Assembly: GCA_020746835.1 (NCBI GenBank)
Contig: JAGPNK010000001.1
Coordinates: forward strand, 2,852,001 to 2,916,000
DNA: 64,000 nucleotides
Direction of reading: 5' to 3'
DNA from: Stachybotrys elegans
Taxonomy: Eukaryota > Ascomycota > Sordariomycetes > Hypocreales > Stachybotryaceae
Shown here: piece by piece, positions 22,323-33,468 of the stretch
How the letters are laid out: each line of letters begins with the position of its first letter
How positions within the stretch are numbered: the stretch's first letter is position 1
Translations under genes and position numbers: made by a program
Notes under the pieces: model-generated
Seen by the model: the letters and a program-made list of their open reading frames with translations, nothing else
Database searches by the model: none
What the model was told of the DNA's origin: nothing

Positions 22323-25300
22323 TCAGGTGACCGTGTATCTTCCGCTTGCCGGTGCTCTGCTGTCCGCATCGGCGGCAGCAATCGTGCCCTCCCTCAACAG
22401 CCTCGTGAGCTCGGTCAGGGCCGAGCTCACCACCACCTCAGTGTCACCCTCAATGAGAATGTACAGCTTCGGCTCGCCGCCCGGTTGCACATCCTTGCCA
22501 GCTGGATAAAATGTACCCTTGGTGGTGATGGAGGTTCCCGTGGCTTCCAAAATCTTGGCCACGTTGGTTCGGTTCGTGACAGCCCACCTGGCCTTCTGGG
22601 GAAAGTCGTTGATCTCCAAAGTCGCATGGAAAGCGCCCGCGTCGGGGCCCTTGTTGTCGATGGGCTGTCCGGCTCGAAGCTGCCCAGCTTTTCCGAGACG
22701 GCTGTTGATGGCGCTGACGGCAGAGCTGACCTTGTCGAGGGCGTCTTTGGTCTTGTCGCCCCCGGCTGCCGCCGAAGCATCGCCTCGCTGTGCGGGCTTG
22801 CCATCTCCGCCCTCCGCCTTGGACGTGTCGCGTGCCTGAACGCCTGATGCTGCTGCTCTGATGGCGCTGAGAGCCTTTTCGGCCTTTTCTTCGTCGTCCT
22901 TCTTATCCTCCTTGAACTCCTCATCTTCGCCCTCAGCCTTGTGCGTCCTACGCTCTCGGAGACGCGCCGCCTCACGTTCCTGATCGAGACGATCGAGACC
23001 TTTGCCACCGAAGCCTGAAGTGTCTTTCGCCTTGCCAGACTTGACCTTTTCTCGGTGAGACTTCCTCATCTCCTCCAAGCGTGGTGGCACGGACTGCTCG
23101 CTCTGTTCAAGGGCCTTGGCAATTCCCACCGCACAGTTCTCCTGCTCCGGAGTCACAAACGTGACCGCCACACCTGTGTTGCCAGCGCGACCGGTACGTC
23201 CGGCTCGGTGAACGTAATCTTCCAAGTGATTGGGTGCGTCGTAATTGATGACAAGCTTGAGCTGCTTCACGTCGAGACCACGCGCTGCCACAGACGTAGC
23301 AATCAAGATTGGCACGATGCCCTTCTTGAAGTCCGAGATGGTAGAGTCTCGATCGATCTGGTCCTTTCCTCCGTGGATGGACATGCACGGGTAACCCTTC
23401 ATCATGAGCTCCTTGAGCAGATCGTCGGCCTTTTCTTGCCGCTCGACAAAGATCAGAGACCGTGCATCCTCATCGCGGTCGTACAGCTCACCCAGAAGCT
23501 CCAGGACACGCACAAACTTGGTGCTCTCCTCGCGAACCTCTACGATCTGCTCGATCTCCTTGGCGACAACGCTGCGGCCTCCGACCGTGATCTCAATAGG
23601 GCTCTTCAGAACCTTCTTTGTAAGCGAGTCGATGATACGCGGCATGGTGGCCGAGAAGAGGATGGTTTGACGGTCCGGCCTCATGTTGGCAAAGATCTTC
23701 ATGACCTGCGGCTCGAAGCCCATGTCGAACATGCGATCCGCCTCGTCCAACACGACATACGACACTCTCCTGAGATTGGTGACGCGGCCCTGGTTGGCAG
23801 CCAGCAGGTCAATCATTCGTCCCGGAGTACAAACAATGATCTCTGCGCCGCGCTTCAGATCTGCGATTTGTTCTCTGATGGGAGCACCGCCATAGGCGCA
23901 CACTGCCCTGAGACCCATCTTCTTCAAGAACGGCTTGCAGTCGCGGTGGATCTGGACGGCAAGCTCGCGCGTTGGGGTCATGATGAGGCCAACCGGACCA
24001 TCCGTGTCCTTGAGAGGAGGTTGATCCTTGATGTGCCGGAACATGGGGAGTAGGAAGGCGACCGTCTTTCCAGAGCCCGTCTTTGCCACACCAACGACAT
24101 CCCGACCCGACATGATGGCAGGGAGAGCTTGCATCTGGATAGGCGTTGGCTTCTCATAGCCAAGGCTGTCGACAACATCCAAAGTCTGACGTGTGAGGCC
24201 GCACTGGGCCCATTTCTGGACCGGCTTAGGGACGTCTTTGCCATTGACCTTGATACCGTCCAGCTCCAGGCGAAGGTCAACCAGCTCAGCCTCGGTCAGC
24301 TCGCTGAGCTCGGCTGGCTCCACCCAAAAGTTCTTTCGGATGGGGATCATGTCAATCTTGCTGTAGTCGGTAGTGGGAATGTCCTTCTTCTTGCGCTTGT
24401 TCGTCATGGCCAGGAAAGCATTGGCATCTCCACCGTCGTCCGCCTTGGTGCCATAATCGTCGTCGCTGAAATAGGCCTCGGGCTCCTGGATCTTTTTGGT
24501 CTTGGACGCCGGCTGGGCAGGCTTCTTTGACTCGTTCTGATTGAGATCAGCCATAAAAGCGTCCAGGGGGTCCACGTCGTCCTCTTCCTCGTCCACCTCC
24601 ATCTGCTCTGCTGCCTCGGCTTGGTGGGAGGCACCATTGGTAGCAGCACCGTTTGTCTGAGCTTCTGACTCCGACTCAATAAGCTTCATTGCTTCGTCTT
24701 GGTTCTCCGCCTGCAGGCGCCTCTCATGTGCCGCGCGAGCAGCGGCGGCAGCTTCTTCCTCGGTCTCAGCAAAATTGTCGTCAACTGACTCACCACCGTC
24801 GTCTTGATCGGCATAAGGGGTATCGTCAGCTTCAATCGGCAGAGCGGGCAGCTTGGTCAGCTTTCGCTTTGTCGACTCCTCCTCGTCCAAGTCCAGCTTT
24901 CTCTTGTTGGCAAGCTTGTCGCTCTCTGCGTTTGACTTGCCGAAGCCAAAACCACCCGTCTTTGCACGGTTGGCGGGCAGAGCAGACGCTAGATGTCTGG
25001 TGTCAACAAATTGTAGACGGTTGGCTGTGCGATCAGACGTACCTTTTGTGACCGGCTGAAGAGGGGCGACGGGCGCCTCGACCGGTGTGTTGTTTATGGA
25101 ACCAAGAACAGGCTTCGCCCCCTCATGATGCCGAGCTGCTGTGGACTTCTTCGCAATTGCCTTGGGATCGAATTTGCCGGCGTATGGGGTAGCGGGAGAT
25201 GCGGCTCCAGGCTCGTCTTTGGGAGTGGGCGAGGCGACAGTAGAAATCGCAGGCGACAGAGTTGCTGGCGACCCCCCCGCAGCCTTTTTGTCCATCTCGG

Positions 25301-26087
25301 CCAGGAGGTTTCGGGTCTGACTGGGATTCACGTCTTTCTGCTTCTGACTCTCGCTTTCCTTCTTCTTCTTCCATGCCTCGAGCTTCGCTAGTCTTTCTGC
25401 CTTCTTGTCGGCCTCGTTCTGTGCTGCGCCCGAGCTGGACTTTTGCGCCTTGATGACTGTGTTAGTAGCTGGCTTTGCTCCTGGCTGAGGTACTCGACAT
25501 ACCTCGGTCGCACTTTTGCCACTCTCGGTCAATGGGGTCTTTCGGTGGCGGCTGTCATCGCGGTTGCTGCGAGCCCGGGGGTCAGCCGTATCATCGCGGC
25601 GCCCAAGGCCTTTGTCCCGGGAGTCGTCTCGCCTTCTAATATCGCGGTCGTCGCGGTCGCGGCCACGGTTCCATTTCCCGCCTGGAGATCGGTCTCGGTC
25701 AGCGAACCTGTCCCTGGAGCGGCGTCTGTCCCTGTCACGGTCGCGATGGTCACGGCGGCCGCCTCGGTAGTAGTCATCGTCTCGTCGATCTAGGGAGCGG
25801 TCTCTGCGTCGATAGTCGCGGTCACGGCCACCACGGTCCCGATCTCTGTCTCTGTCATGGTCGCGAGGGCGGTACTGTGGAGGAGACGACTGGTTAGAGT
25901 ACGATATCATGGAGTGCACTGGAGGAGGTCGCCTCACGTTTGGGCTGCGTGACCGGGAGCGCCGCCGATGATCTCTGGTATCGTCTCGACGGTCCCTGTC
26001 GCGTCGGTCGTCATCTTTGCGGTGGCGGCGAGAGCTTTGGTGGCTGCCTGCAGGACTTGGTGAGCGCGAGTCTCTTGGCCGAGCCAT
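22323..26087 (-). CDS. PRP5: Prp5, DEAD-box pre-mRNA splicing helicase
   Basis: The frame is open from ATG 26087 to the stop at 22323, but a clear 54-nt intron (25502-25449; GTATGT, branch GCTACTAAC, ending CATCAAG) lies inside it without shifting frame; removing it gives 1236 residues. Prp5 remodels U2 snRNP and proofreads branch-site pairing. The N-terminal ~170 residues are a long Arg-Asp/Arg-Ser region. Acidic and Lys-rich linkers follow, with a [10 protein letters not shown] motif typical of Prp5/DDX46 near residue 515. The helicase core follows: Q motif, Walker A AKTGSGKT near 650, PTRELA, DEAD near 760, SAT near 793, and [10 protein letters not shown] near 944. The C-terminus ends in a KH-like block ([23 protein letters not shown], given here only as its location near 1150). 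Confidence 0.95.
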   Translation of the reverse strand: MARPRDSRSPSPAGSHQSSRRHRKDDDRRDRDRRDDTRDHRRRSRSRSPNVRRPPPVHSMISYSNQSSPPQYRPRDHDRDRDRDRGGRDRDYRRRDRSLDRRDDDYYRGGRRDHRDRDRDRRRSRDRFADRDRSPGGKWNRGRDRDDRDIRRRDDSRDKGLGRRDDTADPRARSNRDDSRHRKTPLTESGKSATEVCRVPQPGAKPATNTVIKAQKSSSGAAQNEADKKAERLAKLEAWKKKKESESQKQKDVNPSQTRNLLAEMDKKAAGGSPATLSPAISTVASPTPKDEPGAASPATPYAGKFDPKAIAKKSTAARHHEGAKPVLGSINNTPVEAPVAPLQPVTKGTSDRTANRLQFVDTRHLASALPANRAKTGGFGFGKSNAESDKLANKRKLDLDEEESTKRKLTKLPALPIEADDTPYADQDDGGESVDDNFAETEEEAAAAARAAHERRLQAENQDEAMKLIESESEAQTNGAATNGASHQAEAAEQMEVDEEEDDVDPLDAFMADLNQNESKKPAQPASKTKKIQEPEAYFSDDDYGTKADDGGDANAFLAMTNKRKKKDIPTTDYSKIDMIPIRKNFWVEPAELSELTEAELVDLRLELDGIKVNGKDVPKPVQKWAQCGLTRQTLDVVDSLGYEKPTPIQMQALPAIMSGRDVVGVAKTGSGKTVAFLLPMFRHIKDQPPLKDTDGPVGLIMTPTRELAVQIHRDCKPFLKKMGLRAVCAYGGAPIREQIADLKRGAEIIVCTPGRMIDLLAANQGRVTNLRRVSYVVLDEADRMFDMGFEPQVMKIFANMRPDRQTILFSATMPRIIDSLTKKVLKSPIEITVGGRSVVAKEIEQIVEVREESTKFVRVLELLGELYDRDEDARSLIFVERQEKADDLLKELMMKGYPCMSIHGGKDQIDRDSTISDFKKGIVPILIATSVAARGLDVKQLKLVINYDAPNHLEDYVHRAGRTGRAGNTGVAVTFVTPEQENCAVGIAKALEQSEQSVPPRLEEMRKSHREKVKSGKAKDTSGFGGKGLDRLDQEREAARLRERRTHKAEGEDEEFKEDKKDDEEKAEKALSAIRAAASGVQARDTSKAEGGDGKPAQRGDASAAAGGDKTKDALDKVSSAVSAINSRLGKAGQLRAGQPIDNKGPDAGAFHATLEINDFPQKARWAVTNRTNVAKILEATGTSITTKGTFYPAGKDVQPGGEPKLYILIEGDTEVVVSSALTELTRLLREGTIAAADADSRAPASGRYTVT

Positions 26088-26548
26088 GGCTGTGGGCTCG
26101 CGGGCTCAGCAAACACTACTGCTGGTGGTGAGTATTACTTTTGTGCCGTCGCAGAGTCGGGGTGGCGCAATGCTGCAGTCGCGGTAGTTGTAATCGTGGT
26201 CCAGCAGACCAGTGGGTTCAATGTGCCGATGCGGATGCTGCCAAAACCAAGAATCGGGCGTGTGGCACGGCAACACGAAGTTCGAGATGATAGGTGCGAG
26301 TTGAAAGGATGCCGCGCGTGCGGATTGATAGGCAGCTTCCTAGGCAAAATTCCCAAGGTCAAGTAGAAGAAATCGCCTGGGATAGCACCTGCACCGAAAT
26401 TCTACCGGATCGTCGAATGCTGTACCACGCTAGTCTAGATCGGGCTGTCAATCAAGTTACCCACCGTGCTGCTTTCAGGGCAGTCGTCAACGACCAGTTT
26501 CACTCATTTTCACTTCATGCTCTTTCAGATATAAATTCAACGTGCGAC
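26088..26548. other. Divergent promoter region PRP5 / SAP30BP-like gene
   Basis: These 461 bp separate two splicing- or transcription-linked genes that diverge. No other feature is seen. Confidence 0.45.
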
Positions 26549-27459
26549 ATGGCTCTTGTTGGCTATGATAGCAGCGAGGACGAAGATGAGGTGCAACAGA
26601 CTGTACAGACTGAGGTAGGTGTGATCAATCCTTTCCCCTCCAGAATGGAGCATCACTGAGAATGAGAAGCAGGCAGTATCACCGCCCAAGCCAGCAGGGG
26701 ATGAGGTGACGGAAGAGCCTCCTGTTACTACTGCTCAATCAAAGAGTCCAGGTATTATAAAATTCCCTCCGTGGCCGGAGTCTTGGCTGTATTTGATATT
26801 CAGCACTGACGAGTCTGACAGCCAAAAAAGTCGACGGTCTGGCCCAGCCAAGTGATACTCGTCCACAGCGTGGCCCCGAGATTGGCCCTTCTCTGCAGAA
26901 TTCCGTCCCGCTGGGGCCATCTCTGCCTCCTGTAGAGATCGAAGGACTGGAAGAGCCAGAAGAAGCGGCAGGAAGGATGTCGCCATATTCGGAGCGTCGC
27001 GCCATTACCCAGAACCTCACCCTTCCTACCGTTCCCTGCCTCGATATTCCGCCTTCGCCCCCAGGATCACCACCGCCGGACATCACTAAGAGATTTGAAG
27101 AGTATCTTGAACTCAAGAAGCAAGGTGTCCATTTCAACACCAAGCTCGAGTCCATGGCGACTCTGAAGAACCCGAGCGTCGTGGAACGGTTCATGGGGTA
27201 TTTGGACATTGACCAGATGGACGAATACGGCACGACCCTGTCACCCGATCTATGGGACCCAAAGGCCTTCCCTAAGTGGGCATACGTCAAGGAACTTAAG
27301 AAAAGCAGGCAGAACGTCGTCCAGCAGAGGGAAACAGACCAAGCTAGTGGCACACGGACTGCTGTCGACTTTGTCCCTCCTGTGGCGCAAAGCAGTGGAC
27401 CTAACCCTCCAAAGGGTAGTCTCTCTAGAGGGGAGAAGCGAAAAGGTGGATGGAAATGA
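26549..27459 (+). CDS. HCNGP/SAP30BP-like protein
   Basis: Three exons (26549-26614, 26673-26751, 26822-27459) give 260 residues. The N-terminus (MALVGYDSSEDEDE) is acidic. The HCNGP domain lies around residues 120-200: PPSPPGSPPPDITKRFEEYL, then KKQGVHFNTKLES, the FRNPS-like KNPSVVERFMGYLDIDQMDEYGT, and the P-x-LWDP block. Human SAP30BP/HCNGP is a nuclear protein linked to transcriptional repression and splicing of short introns; the fungal role is inferred from that. The introns of 58 and 70 nt were set by frame and by GT/AG. It ends close (148 bp) to the convergent DUF3712 gene. Confidence 0.87.
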
Positions 27460-27607
27460 AGCCACTGTATGGAATACTGCATTCACACGGCGTACTGTAT
27501 GACCACCAACCCCAAGATACCCGATTATAGAACACATGGTTGCGTCTTGAATCCTTATAAACAGAGGAGGAAACCCGTTGCAAACCCAAGAATCTGCCTG
27601 CTCTCCA

Positions 27608-28837
27608 TCAACCTTGTCCCAGCAAGCCGCCCAGCAGGCTAGGCAAGTCCAAACCACCTCCCTCACCAGGGCAGCTCAACGTGATATTCAAGGATTCTTG
27701 TGCGAGGGTAGCGACATCGACATTGACTGTGATGTCAGCGCTGGCGAGGGCATCGGCAAAGTAGCTGAGGCTCTGGCCGTGGTTGACGACCGTGTCCCCA
27801 CGAAGCGTGAACGGCAACGTCCCATCTTCGCAGAACTCGGGCGAGGAGGCGAGTCCGATCAGAGTTATCTGGTCCATCACGGCGCTGACGTTAACCGTGT
27901 TGTTGCCTGGAAGCAGCTGAAGATCGTCGATGGACAGGCTGCCAACAGCGGTGGCTCCCACAGAGTTGGAAAAGGTGACGTTTCCCTGTGCAAGGAGGCC
28001 AACGGTTAGCAGGCGGTTAGAGAAACCAACGAAGAGCAAGGGGCTTCACATACAATGTCAAGGCTGATGACAGATGGGTTGGGGATGACGGCGACACCGC
28101 GGAAGTTGGGCTCGCCCTCTTGCGCCGCCAGGGAGATGCGGCTCTCCTCCTCGACAATCTCGGCGCCTCGCAGCTTGTTGAAGCCGGCGACCTCGACCGT
28201 CTTCTTGAAGTCGACGTCATACTTGCGGGACAGCCCGCTGGTCTTGACGCGCGTCTTGCCCTCGACAGTGAGACGCAGCGTCTCGTTGTTGACCACCCAC
28301 GTGGTAAAGGTGGTGAAGGCGTCCATGTCTTCGATGTGGACATCTTCGCGCAACGTGATCTCCTGGCGCTCGGCGGCGCTGGTCTGCGGGAAGTGAACGC
28401 GCACGAAGGGGGTGTGAGGCTCCAGGTCCTCGAGATAGATGACGCCATCAAAGGGATCTATCGTGGCGCTGGTAGAGCCGTCGGAGTGGATGATGGAGTT
28501 GATCTCCAGGGTGTAGCTCTCGCTCTGCGTCTGAGACACGGCGATGCTGACGACCTCGAGCTCAGCGTCGTTGATCTTGTCCTGGGCTATATTAGGCACT
28601 GCAACGAATATCCTTGACCAAATTAGCAAAAAATAGCAGTGCCGTGCTGATGAGGTGGGCCACTTACACGAGGCAGACCACGAGAACGACGATGCAGACA
28701 AAGGCGATGAGGTAGATCCACCAGAAGCGCTTGCAATGCCGCATGCATGTTTTCCGCTTGCTCGTCTGCGCAAGACGCATCTCTTCCTTGAGATCGTAGT
28801 CATGCTTGTCGGACGCTGGGGCAGCTGTATTGTTCAT
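27608..28837 (-). CDS. DUF3712 single-pass membrane protein
   Basis: Three exons (28837-28668, 28612-28054, 27985-27608) give 368 residues. A short cytosolic N-terminus with a basic patch (KRKTCMRHCKRFWW) is followed by one membrane segment at about residues 39-62 (IYLIAFVCIVVLVVCLVIFV). The rest should face the lumen, wall or vacuole interior. It resembles the fungal DUF3712 / LEA-2-like beta-sandwich family: repeated Thr-x-Asp-Pro-Phe-x-Gly, IYLEDLEPHTPF, and a C-terminal copy with FTLRGDTVVNHGQ. Several N-x-S/T sites occur in the last 130 residues. The molecular function of the family is not established. The first intron falls inside the membrane segment. Confidence 0.85.
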
Positions 28838-29706
28838 GGTGCTCTAAGAAGCTGGGACGTGGGCTGTTGGTTCTCGCTCGAGAAACGAAACAGAGCCGGC
28901 AGGGAGAGCCCTCATATTTCTCGTCCGAGAGCAAAGGCTCCCCGAGCTGAGAGTATCCCGTTGCGTTGAAAATGACGGTGTGAAGAAGGGCGTTTCACGT
29001 TTCAGACCGGCGCTTTCGGGGAGACACGCCGGCGCGCATGACGCACAACACCAGTGGCGGAAGAAAAAGATCTAATCTTGTACGCATACTTAGCGTTCAA
29101 CAACCTCCTTCGGCCCCTCTTGCCGTTGACTATGGCGGCGGCACATCATCTGGTGTACCCCCTCGGTGGATGTATCGTGCTGTGTGATCTGCAGGTGCCT
29201 ATGTGAGCCAAGGTTCGGTGTTTGGAATGTAGGTATGGAATGGACTCCTATTGCTGCCCACCCACGAGCAAATGATATCTCACCTTGCTGGCTGTATTTC
29301 CTAAGATTCACACCACCTCCTCATTTGCAAACCTTCCCGTATCGTCACCTGCCAGTCTCGTGTGAATCATGAAGCATCCCTATGTACCACCACGCAAGGG
29401 AGACAGTCTTGGTTCATGCACCTCTCCCGGATTTGTAGAAAAGCATCTTCCAAACGGGTGAAAACACCCAAAGGTGTGGTGGCATCCCGAGATTTTGATG
29501 AAATGAACATTCTTGCCGGAAATAATCCCAAGGGTCCTGGTGTTGTAACGCATAACTCATCGCCATATGCACTCTGCCGAGTTCTTTGTGAGACGCACAC
29601 ATTCACACACACACACACACACACATTCTCTCTCTCTCTCAATCTGCTCGTGACACCAAAATTCGTGGTAGCATCTCCAATTGCTAAATTCCAGTCGAAA
29701 ATAGAG
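28838..29706. other. Gene-free region upstream of the DUF3712 gene
   Basis: These 869 bp lie between the DUF3712 start and the CYB2-like stop (same strand). They hold the DUF3712 promoter and a CA/CT microsatellite (29603-29640). No reading frame stands out. Confidence 0.45.
29603..29640. repeat. (CA)n/(CT)n compound microsatellite
   Basis: About eleven CA units are followed directly by a CT run. The tract is intergenic and likely to vary in length between strains. Confidence 0.95.
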
Positions 29707-31442
29707 TTACAGCTTTGACTTCTGCCAGAGTCCCTTTTGTCCTAATCCGGGCTCTCCATCATAGATATCCCGCTCGACACGGCGAGCGTTGATCTGGGTG
29801 AGATGGTCAGAGCAAGTACAAGACACTACCCGTTGACCCACGTAGGGAAAAGGGATGAATGGGGAAAGGGGAAGGGGGGAGGGAGAGGGAGAAGGGAGAA
29901 GGGAGAAGGGGGGCTTACGAATTGCGGACCAAGTTCAGACACGTTCTTGGCTCCCAGGAGTCGCATGCAAGTGGCGGTCTCGGCTGATAATACTGTTTCA
30001 CAGAAATGTGTCAGCCTTGTCATGACTTCTCACACAGAGGGAAGGTCATGTCTTGTCTTACTCTCGAGAACCCTCCTCACGCCGGCTTCGCCTCCGGCTC
30101 CCAGCCCGAACAAGGCTGCGCGTCCGATGCCCACAGCACGTGCGCCCAGGCAGAGCGCCTTGACGACGTCGGTGCCTCTCTTGATGCCGCCGTCTACCCA
30201 CACCTCGATCTTGTCAAAGACTTCGGGGCAGTACTTTCGGATCTCCAGCAGCGTGTGGACGGCGGGAGGCGCCGTGTCGAGCGCTCGTCCGCCATGGTTG
30301 GACAGGATAATGGCCTTGACTTGGGAAGCATACTTGGAGGCTAGATACGCATCCTCGTGGGTCTGGACGCCCTTGAGCACGATGGGGAGGTCGGTATGCT
30401 CAGCAAGCCAGGGAAGCGTCGTCTGCCATGTCAAGTCAGCCGCGGTGCCCCAGAAGAGCTGCTGGCCGACGCCACCACCGCCCGGCCGCTTCTCCTCGCC
30501 CGGCTTGACGCCCGCCTCCACCGTTAAGCCGCGGTCAAAGTTGGACTTTTCGTCATGCTCGCGCTTGCCAGGGACAGGGGCATCGAGGGTAAGGCATATG
30601 AACTTGATGCGGTCCTTGAGGGGCTCCATGCGCTTCAGCATAGCGATGCTCTTGGAGCGCTCAGTCTGCACGTATAGCTGCCATCCAAACACCTGACCTG
30701 GCGCGGCGTTGGCGACAATCTGCTCCGGGGTCATGGAGGCGTTGTTGGAGATGATCTGCATGGCACCAAACGAGGCGGCTGCCTTGGCGATGCCGTGCTC
30801 ACCGTCGGGATGTGCCAGGCGGGCCATAGCGGCCGGGGAGACATAGATGGGCAGGCCGACCTTGTGGCCGAGCACAGTGGTTGACATGTCACAAGCTGTG
30901 CAGTCGAGGAAGACGCGGGGCCGCAGCAGGATGTCCCTGTAGACGGCGTTGTTGAACGACTTGGACTTCAGGTCGTCGCTGGCAGAGTAATAGTACGCCC
31001 AGGCCCTTTTTGAGATCTGCTTGGTCGCCAGCTCCTCAATCTCGTCGAGGTTGAGCAGCGACTCCAGAGATGGCGCGGCATCGCTGCTGACGGCCACAGC
31101 ATCGGCCGCGGGGGCCTGGGCAGCGTTGGGCATAGAATCAGGGTCAATTATCCCAAGCTTGCACTCAGGCTTGAGCTCAGCCTCCAGCGTGCCAGGAGGG
31201 TGCACTGGATCATACTCCTCGGTGGCATCCTTGCCGGCAAGAGAAAGGATGATCTTGGAGCCGCCGGGGTGAGAGCTCAGGAAGCCGGTAACATCGTAGA
31301 CATTGCCGTAGAGGATGACCCAGCAGCTTTCTGCGGTGTTGTGCTGAGCGACTGATCAAGGTCAGCAGCTGAAGACGGTAAAACAAAGACGCACAGCGGA
31401 GAGTAGTAGATCACCTTCAGCTGCGCTGAAAACCTTGGCCAT
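29707..31442 (-). CDS. CYB2: Cytochrome b2-type FMN 2-hydroxyacid (lactate) dehydrogenase, no presequence
   Basis: Four exons (31442-31415, 31351-30062, 29992-29919, 29793-29707) give 492 residues. Residues ~1-75 are a cytochrome b5 domain; [16 protein letters not shown] gives one haem His. After an Ala-rich linker comes the FMN-dependent alpha-hydroxyacid oxidase barrel: [54 protein letters not shown], the catalytic His and Arg in [10 protein letters not shown], and [21 protein letters not shown]. This layout is flavocytochrome b2 (L-lactate:cytochrome c reductase). Yeast Cyb2 has a long bipartite intermembrane-space signal, but here the b5 domain starts almost at Met1, so a cytosolic form or a related 2-hydroxyacid substrate is likely. 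The third intron (125 nt) is very pyrimidine-rich on the coding strand. Confidence 0.92.
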
Positions 31443-32116
31443 TGTGGTGTCAAGTTGCGGTTAACCGACTGGGAATGTCGTCTCTGTCTCTGGGGTTGGT
31501 GCAAGTCGTCGTATAGGGAGGAAGGAGCCCACCTGTAACCTTTACTTCGGCAACTACTACCCCGAGTGAACAGGATAATAGGTAAATAGAAAGGCTCAAG
31601 CACTAGGAAAAAAAATCGTGTCCCTTCTCGCGTTCCTCGATACAACTATCCGGTCAATGCCACTTCTTCACCCCGCAGAAAACAGAAGCAAAAAAACAAA
31701 GCGAGAAGCCCAAGTCCGTGGGGGTTTGTTGGGAGATTGAGCCGATGCCGCATGGACGAATTTACGGCCAATGTTCGGGAGTCCCCCATTTAGAGGGTGG
31801 AGCTTGGGGTACAGCAGTAGGGTCTCTCGGAGAATCGCAGGCGCTGAAGACCGAGCTGGCCAGTGGTTAGGGACCTGAGCTTGGCAAGCCCGCCGGTTGT
31901 CCATGTGCGAATGACGACTTAGTGAATTGCTATCTTATCGCCACTACCTCCGACATCATCACCGGCAGAGCAGAAATTCTACGTCTCCGAGCTCCGGCGT
32001 CAACATCCACTTATTCCATCCTCAACTCACGCATTGCGCAGGCAATATCGTATTCTCTCAGAGCACACAGAGCCTCCCGCTTTATTGGATAGGGTAATCT
32101 TGGTTTCGACTGGAAG
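31443..32116. other. Divergent promoter region CYB2-like / JAC1
   Basis: These 674 bp lie between divergent starts. No gene or RNA is recognised. Confidence 0.45.
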
Positions 32117-32911
32117 ATGCGGCCCGTCCTACCCTCTGCTGCGAGGGACATTTCCCGAGTCTGCAACAACTGCAGGATACAAGCCCGACGACAAACCTCT
32201 TCACTAGCCAGGGCAGCCTCTGCGCCAATTCCACGGACGAGCCTGCGAGGTCCGCTTGCACCGCAGCAGCTGCAGCGCCAGCAGCCCCGTCGGCTCCTAT
32301 CCCAGAGCGCACACGTCCGAGCCAGCGCCGCACCGGCAGACAGCCCGGCCGAACCGCCCTCTTCCGAGCCTCGACCGCGCACGCACTACGACCTCTTCCC
32401 CGAGACGCTGCCGGCCGGCCCCCCTCCTGCGGGACACTTCCCCGTCGATACGCGCGCCCTGCGCCGCGAGTTCCTGCGGCTCCAGGCCAGCGCCCACCCG
32501 GACATGCACCCGGCCGAGTCCAAGGCCGCTGCCGAGTCGGCCTCGGCGCTCATCAACGAGGCCTACCGCACGCTGTCCAACCCGCTCCTGCGCGCGCAGT
32601 ACCTCCTGTCCCTGCGGGGTGTCGATGTGGCCGAGGACGAGAGCCTCAAGGTGGACGAGCCCGACCTGCTCATGGAGGTGCTCGAGGCACGCGAGGAGAT
32701 TGCCGCTGCGGAGTCCGAGTCCGACCTCGAGGAACCGCGTGCCCGTAACAACGAGCGCATTGCTGAGAGCGAGGGCGCCCTCGAACAGGCCTTTCAAGCC
32801 GATGATGTCGACGTCGCCAAGCGCGAGGCTGTCCGGCTGCGGTACTGGGTCAACATCAAGGAGAGCCTCGACAATTGGGAAAGGGGAAAACCGATTGTTC
32901 TCGAGCACTAG
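32117..32911 (+). CDS. JAC1: Jac1/HscB J-protein co-chaperone for Fe-S cluster transfer
   Basis: A single exon encodes 264 residues. Jac1 (HscB) recruits the mitochondrial Hsp70 to the scaffold Isu1 so that the Fe-S cluster is released. The first ~80 residues are Arg/Ala/Ser rich (matrix signal). The J domain starts at THYDLFPETLP (89-99) with HPD at 127-129 (ASAHPDMHP), and SALINEAYRTLSNPLLRAQYLL. The HSCB-type C-terminal three-helix domain follows (DEPDLLMEVLEAREEI ... RLRYWVNIKESLDNW). An N-terminal CNNC (16-19) is a lone Cys pair. GC content is very high through the J domain. Confidence 0.93.
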   Translation: MRPVLPSAARDISRVCNNCRIQARRQTSSLARAASAPIPRTSLRGPLAPQQLQRQQPRRLLSQSAHVRASAAPADSPAEPPSSEPRPRTHYDLFPETLPAGPPPAGHFPVDTRALRREFLRLQASAHPDMHPAESKAAAESASALINEAYRTLSNPLLRAQYLLSLRGVDVAEDESLKVDEPDLLMEVLEAREEIAAAESESDLEEPRARNNERIAESEGALEQAFQADDVDVAKREAVRLRYWVNIKESLDNWERGKPIVLEH

Positions 32912-33468
32912 AGGGTTTATGAAAAAAGGCAACGAGGGTTGACGGTGAGTTTCTGGGAGCATCGAGATGCTCACGTGCATATGGAACGACATTTGATCGG
33001 AATGGCCTGATGGGAGCAGGGATGATTAGTAGAATAGTACTCAACGCATCGAGTCGACGGGTTGATATCCCACTCACTGTAGAACAATGTACATGTAGAA
33101 TTCCATATACAACAGAACTACAACAGTTAAATACAGCGATGACTTACCCACTCCTCCTTGCCTCCTGAGCGCCTCAAGCAGATGCATGTCTACAGATTAT
33201 CACGGCATCGGTAACAAAGAGACAGTGTTCTAAGAACCACCAAGTGTGTATTCTCCCAACATGTAGCAAATGGCCTAATAAATCCCACCCAATATGCGCC
33301 AGACGTCCAATCAACCGTGATATAAAACTCCTTTTCGGCTAGAGCCCTTAGCCATCTAGTAATGGCACCGCCCTGTATGCGACCATGGACTCGTACAATA
33401 CCAATCCTACAAGTGACAAAATAATGGTTCCTGAGTTGATAAGCGGCCGTGAATCTTCATGTTGATCA
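32912..33468. other. Convergent 3' region JAC1 / arrestin-like gene
   Basis: These 557 bp are fairly AT-rich and lie between convergent stops. They hold 3' UTR sequence only, as far as I can see. Confidence 0.4.
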
